A DNA stretch of 64,000 nucleotides from Blakeslea trispora (GCA_025331445.1 JAIWNE010000015.1:248001-312000), one strand, 5' to 3'. Shown: positions 32,018 to 44,068, counted from the first letter of the stretch. The notes: generated from the sequence alone by a model not told the origin. Translations and numbers: made by a program.

Positions 32018-33938
32018 ATGAAGTGGAATTTAATTGGTACCATTGCCTTTCTCTGCACGCTGTTCTGCATTAAAGCAGATACTGCCTTAACTGAATTGAT
32101 CGAAAACTATCAACAAGAAAAGAATGTTTTTTTTGCCTCAATGCTTGGAGGGGCATCTCATGTTACTTGGGTTTTGTCTATTTTGGATGAACTCAGTAAT
32201 AGAGGACATAGCATCACTTTTGTCACTAGCGTAAGAAACAACCAGCTACTCAATACATCAATTTTCGGTAAGCGATTCTAATCAAATTTCTAGGATATCC
32301 AAGAAAAATTTGGTAGGCCTTATCCACATTTTAAAACAATTGTCATCAGAAAAGTAGACATGACGATGCTTTACAAGGCTTTGGACGGGAAAAAGCCCTC
32401 TATGTTTAGGCTCCTTCAAACAATGATTCAATCATATACAGATAATTTCGAACATGGTACGCTTGTTTGTATCGTACATCACACACGGAGTGAAAGTAAT
32501 TTGTTCATGTTTAGACTATAACACATTTAAGACTATCATGGCAGAAAATAAGATCGACGTTGCGCTTTGCGATCTTGGCGGTATGGCTGGATGTCGCGAC
32601 GCGGCTCTTTCAAGCAAAATTCCATATATCACCACTTCAAGTTTATCTTTTTCTAAAGGTAATCAGTTTTGGAAGAAAAGAGGTAGCCTCTGATATTTAC
32701 TTTTCTTTTTTGACAAATAATTAGATTCTTCAGCTCCTTATGTAAACAACAACCCATTGATGACGAGAGATTCCACTACACTTCACATGTCATTTACAGA
32801 TAGATTTATTGATATGTTTGTTACACCTGCAAAGGCATTTTGGTTTCTCAGATCCAAAACTAGAAAGATGATTGAGACTCGTCGCGCTATGGGCTTGAGC
32901 GACAAGCACGATCTTGATCCGAGTGTTGACCGCAACAATTTAAAGCTAGTCAACAGCAAGTTTGGTTTTGAGGCTGCTCGGCCATTGGGGCCTTTAGTGG
33001 AATTTGTTGGTCCTATTTTACCTAAGAAATACGAGTCATTAACGCCTAAGCTAAGTCAATTCCTTAGTAATCACACAAGGGTGATTTATGTAGCTTTTGG
33101 ACAGCATGCCTCTACTTCATCAGAAAACAAAGAGCTTCTCTTGACTGCTATATTAGAAGCTATTGAAGAAGGCGCTTACGATGGCTTTATGTGGGCTGTA
33201 GGCAGAGGTTTAACAGATGGATTTCCTGAATCTATTCGGACCAACTCAGGCAAAATTTACAAGACCAAAGATATTCTTAATGAAGCCTATCCAAATACGA
33301 TTTTTTTGAGTTGGGCACCTCAAATTGCCGTTTTGGTACACCCTTCTGTCTCTGTCTTTCTGACACATGGTGGAGCAGGCTCATTCTATGAAGGGTTGTA
33401 CGGTGGCAAGAAGCTGATTACGTTCCCATTCTTTGGAGATCAATATATGAATGCTCAAAAGGTAGAGCGAAATAAGCTAGGCGCCTTCTTGCATCAAGAT
33501 GCTAGCCAAGAAGAAGCCAACGATATCTTGGTGCGTGTAGGAAGAGATACAGATAAAGTGCTTCAGCAGAATGTGAACCGATATAAGGCATTGGTTCAGA
33601 TTCATTCTCGCCATGGCTCAATTCGCGCTGCCGATTTGATTGAGGAAGTAATGTATGCTTCTTTGGACAGTCTCTTACCACATCGTTATGAACATAGTCG
33701 CTATATGTCATTCATTAAGGGATATAACATTGACCTATTTTCAGCTGCTTTCTTATCGGCTTCCATATCTCTTTCTGCCCTCTTTTATGGACTCAAAAGA
33801 ACCTTTAACTTCTTTATTCGAAAAGCAGATTTAAAAGCTCCGAAACTCAAGGAGAATTATTTACTGTTCCTTTTCTTCTTGCGAGAGCATATGATAATCA
33901 TTCTAAAGATCTATGTGTTTACTCTTATTATCATTTAA
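32018..33938 (+). CDS. UDP-glycosyltransferase, membrane-anchored
   Basis: GT1-family enzyme that transfers sugar from a UDP-sugar to a lipophilic acceptor. Exons 32018-32230, 32294-32456, 32515-32658, 32725-33938; 577 aa. The N-terminus is hydrophobic (IGTIAFLCTLFCIKA), consistent with a signal or anchor. The acceptor domain begins with GGASHVTWVLSILDELSNRG. The donor-binding signature runs from FLSWAPQIAVLVHPSVSVFL through THGGAGSFYEGLYGGKKLIT to FFGDQYMNA, containing the expected W, Q, H-x-G-x-x-S and D-Q residues. A hydrophobic segment near the C-terminus (LFSAAFLSASISLSALFYGL) and a basic tail fit a single-pass ER protein, as in animal UGTs. Acceptor unknown. Confidence 0.9.
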
Positions 33939-35381
33939 GCACGAAATTGCTTAACCACTTGAAATAACAAGTGTATACGAATCTATGCACATATTGTCAA
34001 CCAAAGAACGTTTAGTTTTTGATGTCAGTACTTGCTCAGCTTCGAGTTTAAGCTCAATTGAATAACATGTTTGGATTACTGTAATAGAAAGTTTATGTAG
34101 TGGCTGCTTGATGTAAAGCAAAGTATAGAGAGTTTTCAGCTATCCTTAACCCAAACAGTTACTGCTACCTGTTCCTGAAATGGAATGATTGAAAGCATAG
34201 CCCTTGTAAATTGAGGCTAAAACAATTGTTCTGATAAGCGCCAAGTGCATTGCACTGACTATATTGTCTTTTTAGCAACATCATGTGATTTAGGCATTGT
34301 TGTCGTTGGAACTGATAGAGCTTTTGTGTAAAGAAGCTATAGCAATTTTGCCTTTGATAATTCAATAGGGACACTATAAATGCTATTGATGCTAAAAATT
34401 GCTGTTGATACTTTCGAATCTTCTTATTAAATAAGCTAGGTCTTTTCTTCATTCAAGTAAGTAGTGAGACCCTATGGGTGCTATTTTATTCTTTCTTGAA
34501 ACTAATTTCTCTTATCAGTATAAATGACGAAGGCTAAAGATTTCGGTTCTTGCATCTCCCAAAAGAAGGTGGTGCAAACATATTTCAATGTTTCTAATAT
34601 AACAGATTGGGTGCAAACAATAGATAGAAAGAAAGTAAGAAAGAAATACATAAACAGTTTGATAATAAGTATAATGTAGCTGCCGGTGCACTATATTCAG
34701 GGCTAGTAGACTACGATAAGATATAGCTATTACACAAAAAGCATACACAGTTGTCGCTCGATTTAAGAGTGTTTGATATAAGAGTATTCTCAGTATAAGA
34801 ATGTAATCCTTTGACTTAAGATCACTTCAAGCGCTAAAATACCATTCAGCCTAAGAATACATCTCTCAAGGACACAAACACTCTTAAATAAAGCGGCTGT
34901 TGTATAGTTCTATCCTGCTCCTCTTGAGAACATCCTTTCTAAAAGATCAAGCTGATATGAAAGCGAGTTTGAGTCGATAGAATTGAAGCATTGATCAAGC
35001 AAGTAGTGGGCTTGGAGCCATTTATAACAAAAAAAAACTTCAACTCCTTCCAATACTACACCAGTATTACTCGGGACTGATTTGCTATAGTTTTTGTTTT
35101 GTTTTTGTCAATGCCAACCTATACAAGAGATCTCTTATTTTCCTTGAAATTTCTCAGGTTAAACGCAAATAATAGCCAAAATGGAGACGCACGATTTATC
35201 TTTTCTGGTGCAGTGGCTTATCAAAGGTTTCAATCTGATTCTCTCAAGTATGATTTCCGGTTTCATTATGTGCTAATAATTTACACAACGCGGTGGTTAT
35301 ATTTATGCGATTATAATGCAATGGTTAAACTTTTTTTAGTTCATTTGTTTGTTTTTTTTGTACATCAAAAAACTTAATAGC
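33939..35381. other. Intergenic region with diverged inverted-repeat element
   Basis: About 1.4 kb. It holds the element at 34748-34902 and an ATG frame of 95 codons on the minus strand at 34165-34452 that is Gln/Asn-rich and without motif. A T-rich stretch (35325-35360) precedes the DUF8032-like gene. Nothing else is supported. Confidence 0.45.
34748..34902. mobile_element. Diverged MITE-like inverted-repeat element
   Basis: The left end reads CAGTTGTCGCTCGATTTAAG followed by AGTGTTTG. The right end, reverse-complemented, reads CAACAGCCGCTTTATTTAAG followed by AGTGTTTG. The inner 15 bp match exactly and the outer part has seven mismatches. The arms share the CGCTCxATTTAAG core with the element at 8517-8687. 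A TA follows the right end (34903-34904); the left flank shows TA two bases further out. The 155-bp interior is non-coding. It looks like an older relative of the same family. Confidence 0.65.
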
Positions 35382-36572
35382 ATGATTGACAATTCTTTTG
35401 TGCTACAGCATCCCAATCATAAGGAAGATGGCTACAGTCGACACAATTCCTACTCGTCTTCTAGTACTAATCCCAGCTGTGACGTTGACTTGAACAGAAA
35501 TGTTGTTGACTCAATGATCCAACCAGATATATGGCCAATAGGAGATAGCTCTTCAGCCATAAGTCTGACACATTCAAACGAGCCTTCTATGCATCCATTG
35601 GATCCGACAATGGCGTTTCAACCATGGGAATCAATGAGTAGTTTTCGAACCGAGATGAAGATGCGAAATAATTGGCGCCTGGGACTTGGTACTATACAAA
35701 CAGAGCAGAATCCTTTCATGAATACAAACCAAGAGTCTTTAAGTATCTTACCACAAGATTCAATCAATTCAGAAAGCTACACAGGTGTTCTGCCAATTGA
35801 TTTTAGTCTCACGCATCTTCACGCGATGCCAACAGCTGTGAACAGTACTACACAGCCTATCTTTGCTCCCACTAACAGCAGTACGATCAGCAGCCACTTG
35901 GTTAACAATCCTAAATCAAGTATGGATCCTCCTTTTCTCAACTCCAAAGTCGGGGCGAGAATGAAAGGTCGTAGTGCTTCAGCAGATCAATTTTTCCACA
36001 AACCACGTAGCCATGGCAAAAGATCATCTTCTCAGCCTTCTGTTGCTTCTGTAGTATCTTTGTCAGCTCATGAGCCAGTATCCAAGATAATTAATGGTAT
36101 TGAATTCATTACATTCTTGTATTCGCACGACCGTCTTGTCAAAGAATATACCGTGCGTACAGATGTAAACAGCATTAATATAGACGATATAGGCATGGAT
36201 TTCCGTATACAGAATGCGGTAAGTCTCATTCTTGTCTTTTTCTGAGCAAGCAATTTACTAAACAAAATCTCTAAAATATACATTTTTGTTAATGTCATTG
36301 ATCAGATTTACCCAAGAGCAAATGTAGATAGATCAGAATACGATGGCAACAGATGGGATTATGAAACAACATGTAATCAACTAGGATGGAAGATTTGTTG
36401 GTTGAACAAAGATCAGCTATTTGGCAGAAGAGGCTTAATTCAGCGTGCAGTTGATTCTTATCGCAACAGACATGCTGGAATGCGCTCAAGAAGGGTTGCA
36501 AGACAAGAAAAAGTAGCTAATGGTACTTTAAGAAAACGTCGTTGTAAAAAGGCCTTCTTCAAATCTACATAG
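35382..36572 (+). CDS. DUF8032-like fungal protein, possible regulator
   Basis: Exons 35382-36218 and 36306-36572; 367 aa. The first ~230 residues are Ser/Asn/Pro-rich and disordered, with a basic patch (KVGARMKGRSASADQFFHKP). The C-terminal ~130 residues are compact: INGIEFITFLYSHDRLVKEY, TVRTDVNSINIDDIGMDFRI, YPRANVDRSEYDGNRWDYET, CNQLGWKICWLNKDQLFGRR and GLIQRAVDSYRNR. I associate this with the DUF8032 domain of early-diverging fungi, from memory and without a search. The tail is Arg/Lys-rich and could be a nuclear localisation signal. Biochemical function unknown; domain layout suggests a nuclear regulator. The ATG at 35382 gives the longest supported frame. Confidence 0.75.
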
Positions 36573-37162
36573 CTACAAACAGCGCATTTTCTTTTCAAAT
36601 AAATACTACTTTTTATAAAGCGATTTAGTACTTTGCTGCTTTCGTTGTTTCCTTTTGTATCTTATGATCAGGTTAGATCGTTTATTGAGAAAGTCATCCT
36701 CCGATCCTTTTTGTTTTGATAATCAAGCTCCTTTTTAACCACACCAATTCTTAACAATTGGACAAGCTCGTCTTGCATATGAGCATATCTAGCATGCTCA
36801 TTTTTTTTTTTTTGCAAATAGAAGGAATTAACACACGTTTCAAACAACAAAACGAAGTTCATTGACATTGGAATAGTTCTTCAAGGTGCTGAATTAAATG
36901 TTGTCTGTAATTCATCTGTACTGGCAGTCTAACTTTATCTCTTTTATTCATGCAGTATGGCTCGAAGAGACTAGCCAATTGGTCGATGCAGCAAAGTAAC
37001 AGGAAGATTCATAATCCATTAAGAACAATGGCTGACAGAGTTTGAAAACACAATACCTTTTAACTCAGTCACAGGACTGCTAAATTTTGACAATCTTAAA
37101 GTTATTCACAACTTTGGTGCCCCTTTCCTTCTCTTTTACAAGAAAAAAAAAAGAGGCTTTTG
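36573..37162. other. Intergenic region upstream of QTRT2
   Basis: About 590 bp with no gene-like frame. A T run at 36798-36812 and scattered AT-rich sequence; the QTRT2 promoter presumably lies in the last 200 bp. Confidence 0.4.
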
Positions 37163-38686
37163 ATGCAAAAAATGGCTAGTGCAGTTAGTTTCAAGCTACA
37201 AATAGCCGAGAATTCTGCTTCGAGTATTGTTCGTAGAGGAACGCTTCAGTTTTCCAAAAAGAACAAAACTATCGAAACACCAGCTTGTATGACATATACC
37301 CTTCGTGGCTCTGTGCCTCACCTTGTTGCAGACAACTTGAAGCTTTTGCCTGTGGAGCTTGCACAAGTGACTTTGGAGCAGTTGTAAAGTCTAGCTCAAT
37401 TTGTCATTATTAAATATATATATGCTAACATATATCGCTTCAACTTACAGTTTAGAGCAAAAGGAGCCTTCTTCATTCAAATATCCTCATGGTATTCATA
37501 AATATCTTCACCTCGAGGTAAAAAGTCTTATTTTGGCACCATAAAACAAAAGAAAATCTAAAGTAGATTATGCTAGAACTATCTGATCTTCTGTGATATC
37601 CGCGATCCTCTTAGAATGTCACCTATATCATTCAACACCGATAAATACCTGTCTGTTGAAACACATGGTGGTGTGCGTCAGTTCACTCCTGATTTATGGG
37701 GAAAAGCTGTAAGCATCTATCGTCCTGATGTAGTAGCGGCTATGGCAGATATTGTTACAGACACCGAAGCAAGAGCAAAGCGTATTAAGAGATCAGTTGA
37801 TAGATCGCTTCGCTGGTTGGATGAGAACCTAATTAAAGCAAAGGTAGGTGATCTTGATTTAGCAGAACCTTATAGGCTATGAAGAAAACAACTGATGAAA
37901 AAAAAATCAAAAGGAATTAGACATTCCTCTGTTTGCGCACGTCATGGGCTACAACAATGTTGAAGAGCGTAGTCGATCTGCTGCTGCCACAGCAGAGCGC
38001 GATGTGCAAGGTAAGCTAAGGGGCAAGCACATCTCTGATATTCCTTGATTGACTAATTTTGGTGCTTAACAGGCTTTGTGATCAATGTGCTAAATATGGA
38101 TAGAAATGAACTAGGCAAGCTAGTTCGAGCCTCAACTGATCAACTTCCTGCAGAAAAGCCTCGTATTGCTTACGGATTAGCTACTCCTGAAGGTATTCTG
38201 GAGGGTGTTTCGAACGGCATTGACTTGTTTGATGGAAGTTATGCATACAAAGCTACCGAAAAAGGACGTGCCATCATTCTCAAGTTTGGCGAAGATCTAA
38301 AAGAATTAGATACAAACTCTAATCAGCCCAAAACATTGAACTTATGGGACAGCCAGTTGGCTCAATCCTTTGATGTGCTTGATTCCACTTGTGGCTGCGA
38401 TGCTTGTTCTCGGCCGCATTCCAAGGCATATATTCACCACTTGTTGAATGCTCATGAGATGTTAGGTCCTCTCCTGTTAATGAGTCACAATGTTTATCAG
38501 TTAGATTGCTTTATGAAGTCTATTCAGAAGAGTATTGAAAACGGTCGATTTGAGCAAGACAAAGAGGCTTTTATGAAGCACTATAGCCATTTGAAAGAAG
38601 GAGATGGTATGAAAAACCATGAAGATGAGTTGGATGCTGATTGCCTAGGCATTCACTTGAAAAAGAAAAGAACTTTGTTGCTTTAA
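37163..38686 (+). CDS. QTRT2: Queuine tRNA-ribosyltransferase accessory subunit 2
   Basis: Non-catalytic partner of the eukaryotic tRNA-guanine transglycosylase, which inserts queuine at the wobble base of GUN-anticodon tRNAs. Exons 37163-37383, 37451-37517, 37577-37843, 37914-38010, 38073-38686; 421 aa. The TGT fold is visible: RRGTLQFSKKNKTIETPACM near the N-terminus, VETHGGVRQFTPDLWGKA, IPLFAHVMGY, KPRIAYGLATPEGILEGVSN, GIDLFDGSYAYKATEKG, and the zinc site C-G-C-D-A-C followed by a distal histidine. The opening of exon 3 was placed at 37577 because the other acceptors read into stops. An intact accessory subunit implies queuine use if the catalytic QTRT1 is elsewhere in the genome. Converges on URA4 with 40 bp between stops. 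Confidence 0.92.
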
Positions 38687-38726
38687 GATACAATGTACAT
38701 AATAAATTAAACTTTCTGCGTTTTTA

Positions 38727-39849
38727 TTAAACGAAATTCTCTACTATTTTCCATCCGATATCTTTGTTAGCATAAAAGGGAACTACAGTGCCCAATTCGG
38801 TATTCGTATTTGAGATCTGATAACCTTGAGGAACAACCACGTTCGATTCTTTCACTAGTGTAACCTTTTTATCTTCAAATCCAGGTTTCTGAGAGAGACC
38901 ATAGAACTTTCTTCCAAAATGACAGGCAAAGTTTTCTAATTTGTCTAAGCATTCAATCTCTTCGAAAATCTTGGCCAAATAAGGAAGGACTAAGGGACTA
39001 GTGAAGACACCAGCATTGGATCGAGGGCCTTCTTTGGTAGCAATAGGATGAGGGGCAGAATCAGTACCCAAGAAAAAGCGAGGATGACCCTCTCTGACAA
39101 TATCTCTCAAAGCATCACGATCATGAGGGAACTTTGCAACTGGCTTACAGAAATGATGAGCTTGACCTGCCCAATCATCCACAATTAGCTGCAAATGGTG
39201 GACTGTGATGGTACATCCAACATTATTTCCTAAGCGCTTTACCATATCAACAGCAGCCTTTGTGGTGGCATGCTCTAATACAATCTTCAGATTAGGAAAG
39301 GCATTGTGAATCTTCTCAAGCTCGGGTAAAAATCTTTCTTCAGCATTCATTACACAGATATCTTTACTGGCATCACTAGGGATCTCACCATGCAAATTAA
39401 GAACAAGTCCTTCTTCTTCCATAGCCTTAAATACAGGATAATATAACTCATAATCTTCAATACCACTATCAGAGTTGGTAGTCACACCACGAGGATATGA
39501 TTTGACACCTGCAACACCAGCTTTTGAGGCCTTACGCACTTCTTCTACAGTAAGTTCAGGAGAAAGATATAAAGTCATATAGAAGGTAACATTAGGAGCA
39601 AGTGCCTCAAGCTCAGACTTGTACTTGAGTGCTTGTTCTGTATTTTTTATAGGTGGTTGGAGGTTTGGCTATTGCTTATAAGTGTATTGCTAAAAAAAAA
39701 AAAGCTAATTCCTTTATGCTTACCATGATATAAGCAAGAGAAACACCGCCTTCTTCAACTTTAGGTGTTACCATGCGCATCATATCACCTTGGCGAAGGT
39801 GTAAATGAAAATCGCAAGCTGAAGGAAGAGTGATAGTGTTGACAGACAT
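38727..39849 (-). CDS. URA4: Dihydroorotase
   Basis: Zinc enzyme of de novo pyrimidine synthesis, cyclising carbamoyl-aspartate to dihydroorotate. Minus-strand exons 39849-39724 and 39668-38727; 355 aa, matching the monofunctional PyrC/Ura4 class. Motifs: metal ligands in CDFHLHLRQGD, MPNLQPPI recreated by splicing, carbamylated-lysine region GVKSYPRGVTTNS, NLHGEI, LEHATTKAAVD, and the catalytic Asp in FLGTDSAPH. The single intron is 55 bp. Being a monofunctional enzyme, it implies a separate CAD-type or Ura2-type protein for the preceding steps. Confidence 0.95.
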
Positions 39850-40199
39850 TTTTTTAAGAAACAAAAAAGAAACAGAAAAGAAATTAAGATGAATAGATCA
39901 ACTTTATGACAGAGCGACACGTCTCGGAGTATAAACGTGTTGCTCATATCTATTCTGTCAATTTTAAGCTCAGATCTGAATGCAAGATCTTTCTGTTACC
40001 ATTGACAGGTATGGGAAAATGACAAATCTTGTATTTGAATATAGTAAAAGCTGATAAGTTACTTCTTGCCCTAAAATTGTGCCATATTCATTAGAGTTAT
40101 ATGAAGTGTTATGCTTTGAAAGCTCTGTTGGTCTTTTTTGTTTTATTGTTTTTCAACAATACGTTGTCTATGAGAAAGAGAAATAGGAACAGAAATGAA
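39850..40199. other. Intergenic region between URA4 start and HEAT gene stop
   Basis: 350 bp of AT-rich sequence; it must contain the URA4 promoter. A 61-codon plus-strand frame at 40101-40286 overlaps the next gene and is not supported. Confidence 0.4.
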
Positions 40200-42051
40200 T
40201 CAAGTCTTGTGAAAGGTTTGAATCAATCGCTGCTTTTGCTTCAAAGTATCTGCATCCATGTATTCCTTCAGATAAGGCTTTTCTAATACAAATAGTGTAC
40301 GCTTTGTTTCGCTTTCAGATAAACTAACGCAGGTCAGAATGTGCTCGATAAACATGATTGCTGTTTTGACGGTGATGTTTCCTAGAAGCCCATCTGCCTC
40401 ATTAGCCAAACGCTTTTTGTCTAGTTTTAAAGCTATAGCTTCCAAGCAGATTTCAGGTGATGGCAGTCGACTCGTTATAAGCTCAAGGATAGTGTAAACT
40501 CGTTCTTGGGTACTGGGTTGGCCTTCGGAAGTAGCAAAAACTTGAAACAAGCATTGTATCAGTTTCTTTATCGATTTCACTAGATCATCTACTGCTGTAT
40601 GCTCCAGAAGTAATTTGAGAGAATCAAGACCAGTTTCTTGTCTGACTTGTACAAAGTTCATACTCTGCTCTATAAGATAAATAACACTTTTATCATAGCA
40701 CATATGTATTAGATGCTGAAGGCCTTTCAAAAGAAAAAGTTCATAAAGCGTCAATCAAGGCTCACATACATAACGTTGTATTTTCTATAATTTACCTATC
40801 TTTTCTGCTTCTTTCTCATCAGTAGGGAATACATCAAGCACTCCAGCGTCAACTAGGTCACCTGTACAGCTCAAGCCTACTTTAAATAGACTGGCTTTAC
40901 ATGTTGCTTGTACAGTAGGCAGTTCGTTCAATGTACCAGAGAGAATAACAGGTAAAATAAGCTCGCCATATTGATACCGACTGCGAGGATCCCATTCACA
41001 AAGTAATTTACCGAGCATGGAAAACAAGTTGTCTAGGACTAGAGCGGAAGTATCATAAACAAGACTAGGTATGATAGGCTGTCTATCTAAAACTGAGTCA
41101 TACTCAAACAACAAATGCAGTCCTTTAGGCGATGCTACCAAGACAGCATCCAGTGCCTAAAAAATAGGGTTTCTAGAGTAAGGAACACATTCGTGACTGA
41201 GAAGCAGCAATTCCATAAAACAAGAACTATTCAATTCCTGCTGTTGTATAAAAATCATAAGAAAAAACAAAGGTCTTACCTTAATACCTGCTACTCGAAC
41301 AGCATTGTGCTTGTGAATCAGAAGAGGAATGATAATTCGAATCATTCTTTCACATGCATAATCAACAAGTTTAGGACATTGAGTAGCATACAAAACAGCT
41401 AATCTAGCCATTTGCTTCTGCACGTCAGCAAACTTATCCTGGACAGCAACCTCTATAATATCCATCCACAGTTCGCTTTGTTCTGCACTCATACTCTCAT
41501 CTATCTTTGCAATTAGCGCTATACAAAGCTCAGTCCAAGCTATTCTAATTTCTTCTGTTTCTTCCTTTCTCATTCTAAGCTTGGTGGCCGAGAGTAACTT
41601 TTTGGTTATAGCTTCATTCATTTGGCCTTGCTCGCAGTTGGAAATCAAGCTAGTTTGTGTTCAAGATTAGATGCTGCATTTTTTTTTTTTTTTTTTGCAT
41701 AACATTCGACGTTACTTAATAAACACATTGACTGTTTGTTCTCGTACACTTTCTATCTCGCTCTCAGTCGATACCAGCAAATCGCTTAATATTTGGGCGA
41801 GTAACTCTATAGAAGTTGTAGAAGCATTTTGGCATAATTTGATTTTCTGTGTTTCCTTCTTTACAGTCTCAATAGCTCGTCGCTTGGCAGGTCTATCTCG
41901 AGTACTTGTGTCAGATAGGGCAGAAAGGTGTGGACTCAATGACTATGAAATCAAACAATGATATCGCTTCTATTTTAGCTTTGATTTGTATGGGCTTTTT
42001 CTTTGCCTAACTTCTGCTTACTTCGACAAGGTCTGTGGTAGAAACTGACAT
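40200..42051 (-). CDS. HEAT-repeat protein, DNAAF5/HEATR2-like
   Basis: Minus-strand exons 42051-42022, 41942-41716, 41649-41280, 41156-40796, 40723-40200; 503 aa, all alpha-helical HEAT-type repeats. The N-terminus reads LSALSDTSTRDRPAKRRAIE, then repeats such as VREQTVNVFIKLISNCEQG and HKHNAVRVAGIKALDAVLVA; a large loop leads to RSRYQYGELILPVILSGTLN followed by ELPTVQATCKASLFKVG. The arrangement resembles animal DNAAF5/HEATR2, the cytoplasmic axonemal-dynein assembly factor, but the protein is shorter than the ~850 aa human one. Identification is from pattern memory and HEAT proteins are easily confused. Exon 1 codes only ten residues. A T(16)-type tract lies in intron 2. Confidence 0.6.
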
Positions 42052-42716
42052 TGTTAGAAAGCAAAAAAGGAAGAGGAAAAAATTTACAAAGAAATTAAAG
42101 TAAAAGCCTGCGGAGCAACAATATTTATGCAGCCGCTATTGTTTTTTTTTGTAAAAGCTCTGTGTGTCATAGCAGAAGAAGACCAAATATAACTTTGCAT
42201 CTTTAGTACAGAATGCGTCATGACACAAAGCAAGAATACAATCGATCGAAACAAACAAACACTTGCCCTCACTTGTGTTTACTCAATGCACATACTCATC
42301 TGACAATTTTCTCTATGTCCGGCATTGCTTTTGAAATAGATAGGAGCCTTAATCTCAGCCGGACTTTTCATTATCCTTTTCTCTCTTTTTCAGATTGGAT
42401 GGTAGAAGATAAAGAATACACCATATAAAGTAATGAAAAACGAAGCAACAGTCTCTTTGGAAAACATACAGAGTATGCGTACAGTTTTCGACATGAGTTT
42501 CTCAACTACACTTGTCTACATGACGCGCTCAGAAACGAGAGAGGAGGAGCTAAAATGGAATAAAATAACTCACATATGGTTCTCTTCCTTAAAGATGCTC
42601 TAGTAAATTTGTTGCGCGCTTTCTAAAAAAAAAGTAGGAGAGGGGCAAATAATAATAATAGCTTGAAACGATTACTGGCATTTTTTTTTCTTTTTCTCTC
42701 TTTATTTTCTTAAAAA
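42052..42716. promoter_or_regulatory. Divergent promoter region, HEAT gene / OSBP gene
   Basis: 665 bp between divergent start codons. It is AT-rich with an AATAATAATAAT run near 42650 and a T/C-rich tract (42682-42705) right before the OSBP ATG. Short frames inside are not supported as genes. Confidence 0.4.
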
Positions 42717-44068
42717 ATGACTACTACAGATAACACTCTTGATAGCGTTCCTGCTGACCAACAGGGTAACTTTTCTTCTTTCTTGAAGACTTTGGCTTCT
42801 TTCACTGGAGACCTTTCAAGTTTGACCTGTCCTTCTTTCTTATTGGCACCTATCTCCTTATTGGAATATTCGTAAGTGATTGTGATATTAGTATTATAAT
42901 TTATTGTCTTATTTTGCTATATATATATATATTTTAGTTCTTTCTGGGCCGATCAGCCTGCTCTTGTAAGTGAAAAACTGTTTCACTAGATGAAATCATA
43001 AAAAGAAAACAGAAAGAGAATTAGAGTTTACAAAACCAACCCTACTTTCTTTTATAGTTCAGTGCAATCGGAAAGTCAGATAACGCTGAGGAGCGCTTTT
43101 ATGCAGCTATGAAATGGTTTATTTCTTCTTTGAATGGGTCTTTCTCTAGCCGTGTGCCTAAGGGTGAATGGGAGAAGAAGCCTTTCAACCCTATCCTTGG
43201 TGAACAGTTCCTTTGTGAATGGGATGATAAGACACGTATTGTTTGTGAGCAAGTCTCACACCACCCCCCTGTATCAGGCTTCCATATTGAAAACAAGGAA
43301 GCAGGTGTTGTTTTGAATGGACATGACGGTCAAAAGACTCGCTTTTCAGGTACACAAATGTTAGTAGATCAGATTGGCTATTGTACCCTCAAACTTACCC
43401 AACGTGATGAAACCTACTTGTTCACATTACCTTCTGTTTCCGTGAATGGTATTTGGTATGCTGGTAAAGTACTTTATCCTCTCAACACTACCATTTTTGA
43501 GACTAATTTTGAGCATTTAGCACCCTATGTTGAGCTGTATGGTACTTCATTCGTTCATTCCTCAAGCGGATACTTTGCCTCTATTGAATATACCACAAAG
43601 GGATGGATTTCTGGTGAAGTCCATCACTTCAAGGCCACTATCACACATGCTTCCCTTCCAACACCTACTGTGATTGAAGGTCAATGGACCGGTAAATCTA
43701 CCATTACCAAGAACAAGAAGACAGAGCCATTCCTTGATTTGACTACACTCGAGAAGCCTAAGCCAAGCGTGAAGGCTGTCGAAGAACAAGGTGAATTAGA
43801 ATCTCGCCGTGTATGGCAAAAGGTATCTGAGGCACTTAAGACAGGAGACTATGCTGCTGCTTCTACAGAAAAGTCAGCTATTGAAAACCATCAACGTGCT
43901 CTTCGTAAGGAACGCGAGGCCAACAATGAAAAGTGGACTCCTGCCTATTTCGCCTCTGTTTCTGGAGAAGAGATTTACGGTGATTTGAGAGAGAAGATCA
44001 TTGCCAAGGCTGACTCCAAGTTTATAGACACAATGGGTGAAGGTGGCTGGAAATACAAGGATGCTTAA
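42717..44068 (+). CDS. Oxysterol-binding protein family lipid transfer protein (Osh4/Kes1-like)
   Basis: Exons 42717-42871, 42938-42965, 43058-44068; 397 aa, consisting of the ORD only, as in yeast Osh4/Kes1. The lid and entry begin at LTCPSFLLAPISLLEYSSFW. The family fingerprint EQVSHHPPVSGFH is present at exon 3, and KKPFNPILGEQFLCEW precedes it. The protein moves sterol and/or PI4P between membranes. The central exon is only 28 bp (ten residues split over its borders), and its removal would break the frame. Intron 1 contains a TA-rich dinucleotide run. The tail (EEIYGDLREKIIAKA) is the usual terminal helix region. Confidence 0.94.

Noticed and set aside
34165..34452. 95-codon ATG frame, minus strand, Gln/Asn-rich
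   Set aside because: No signal peptide cleavage pattern, domain or splice context; could be chance in AT-rich DNA.
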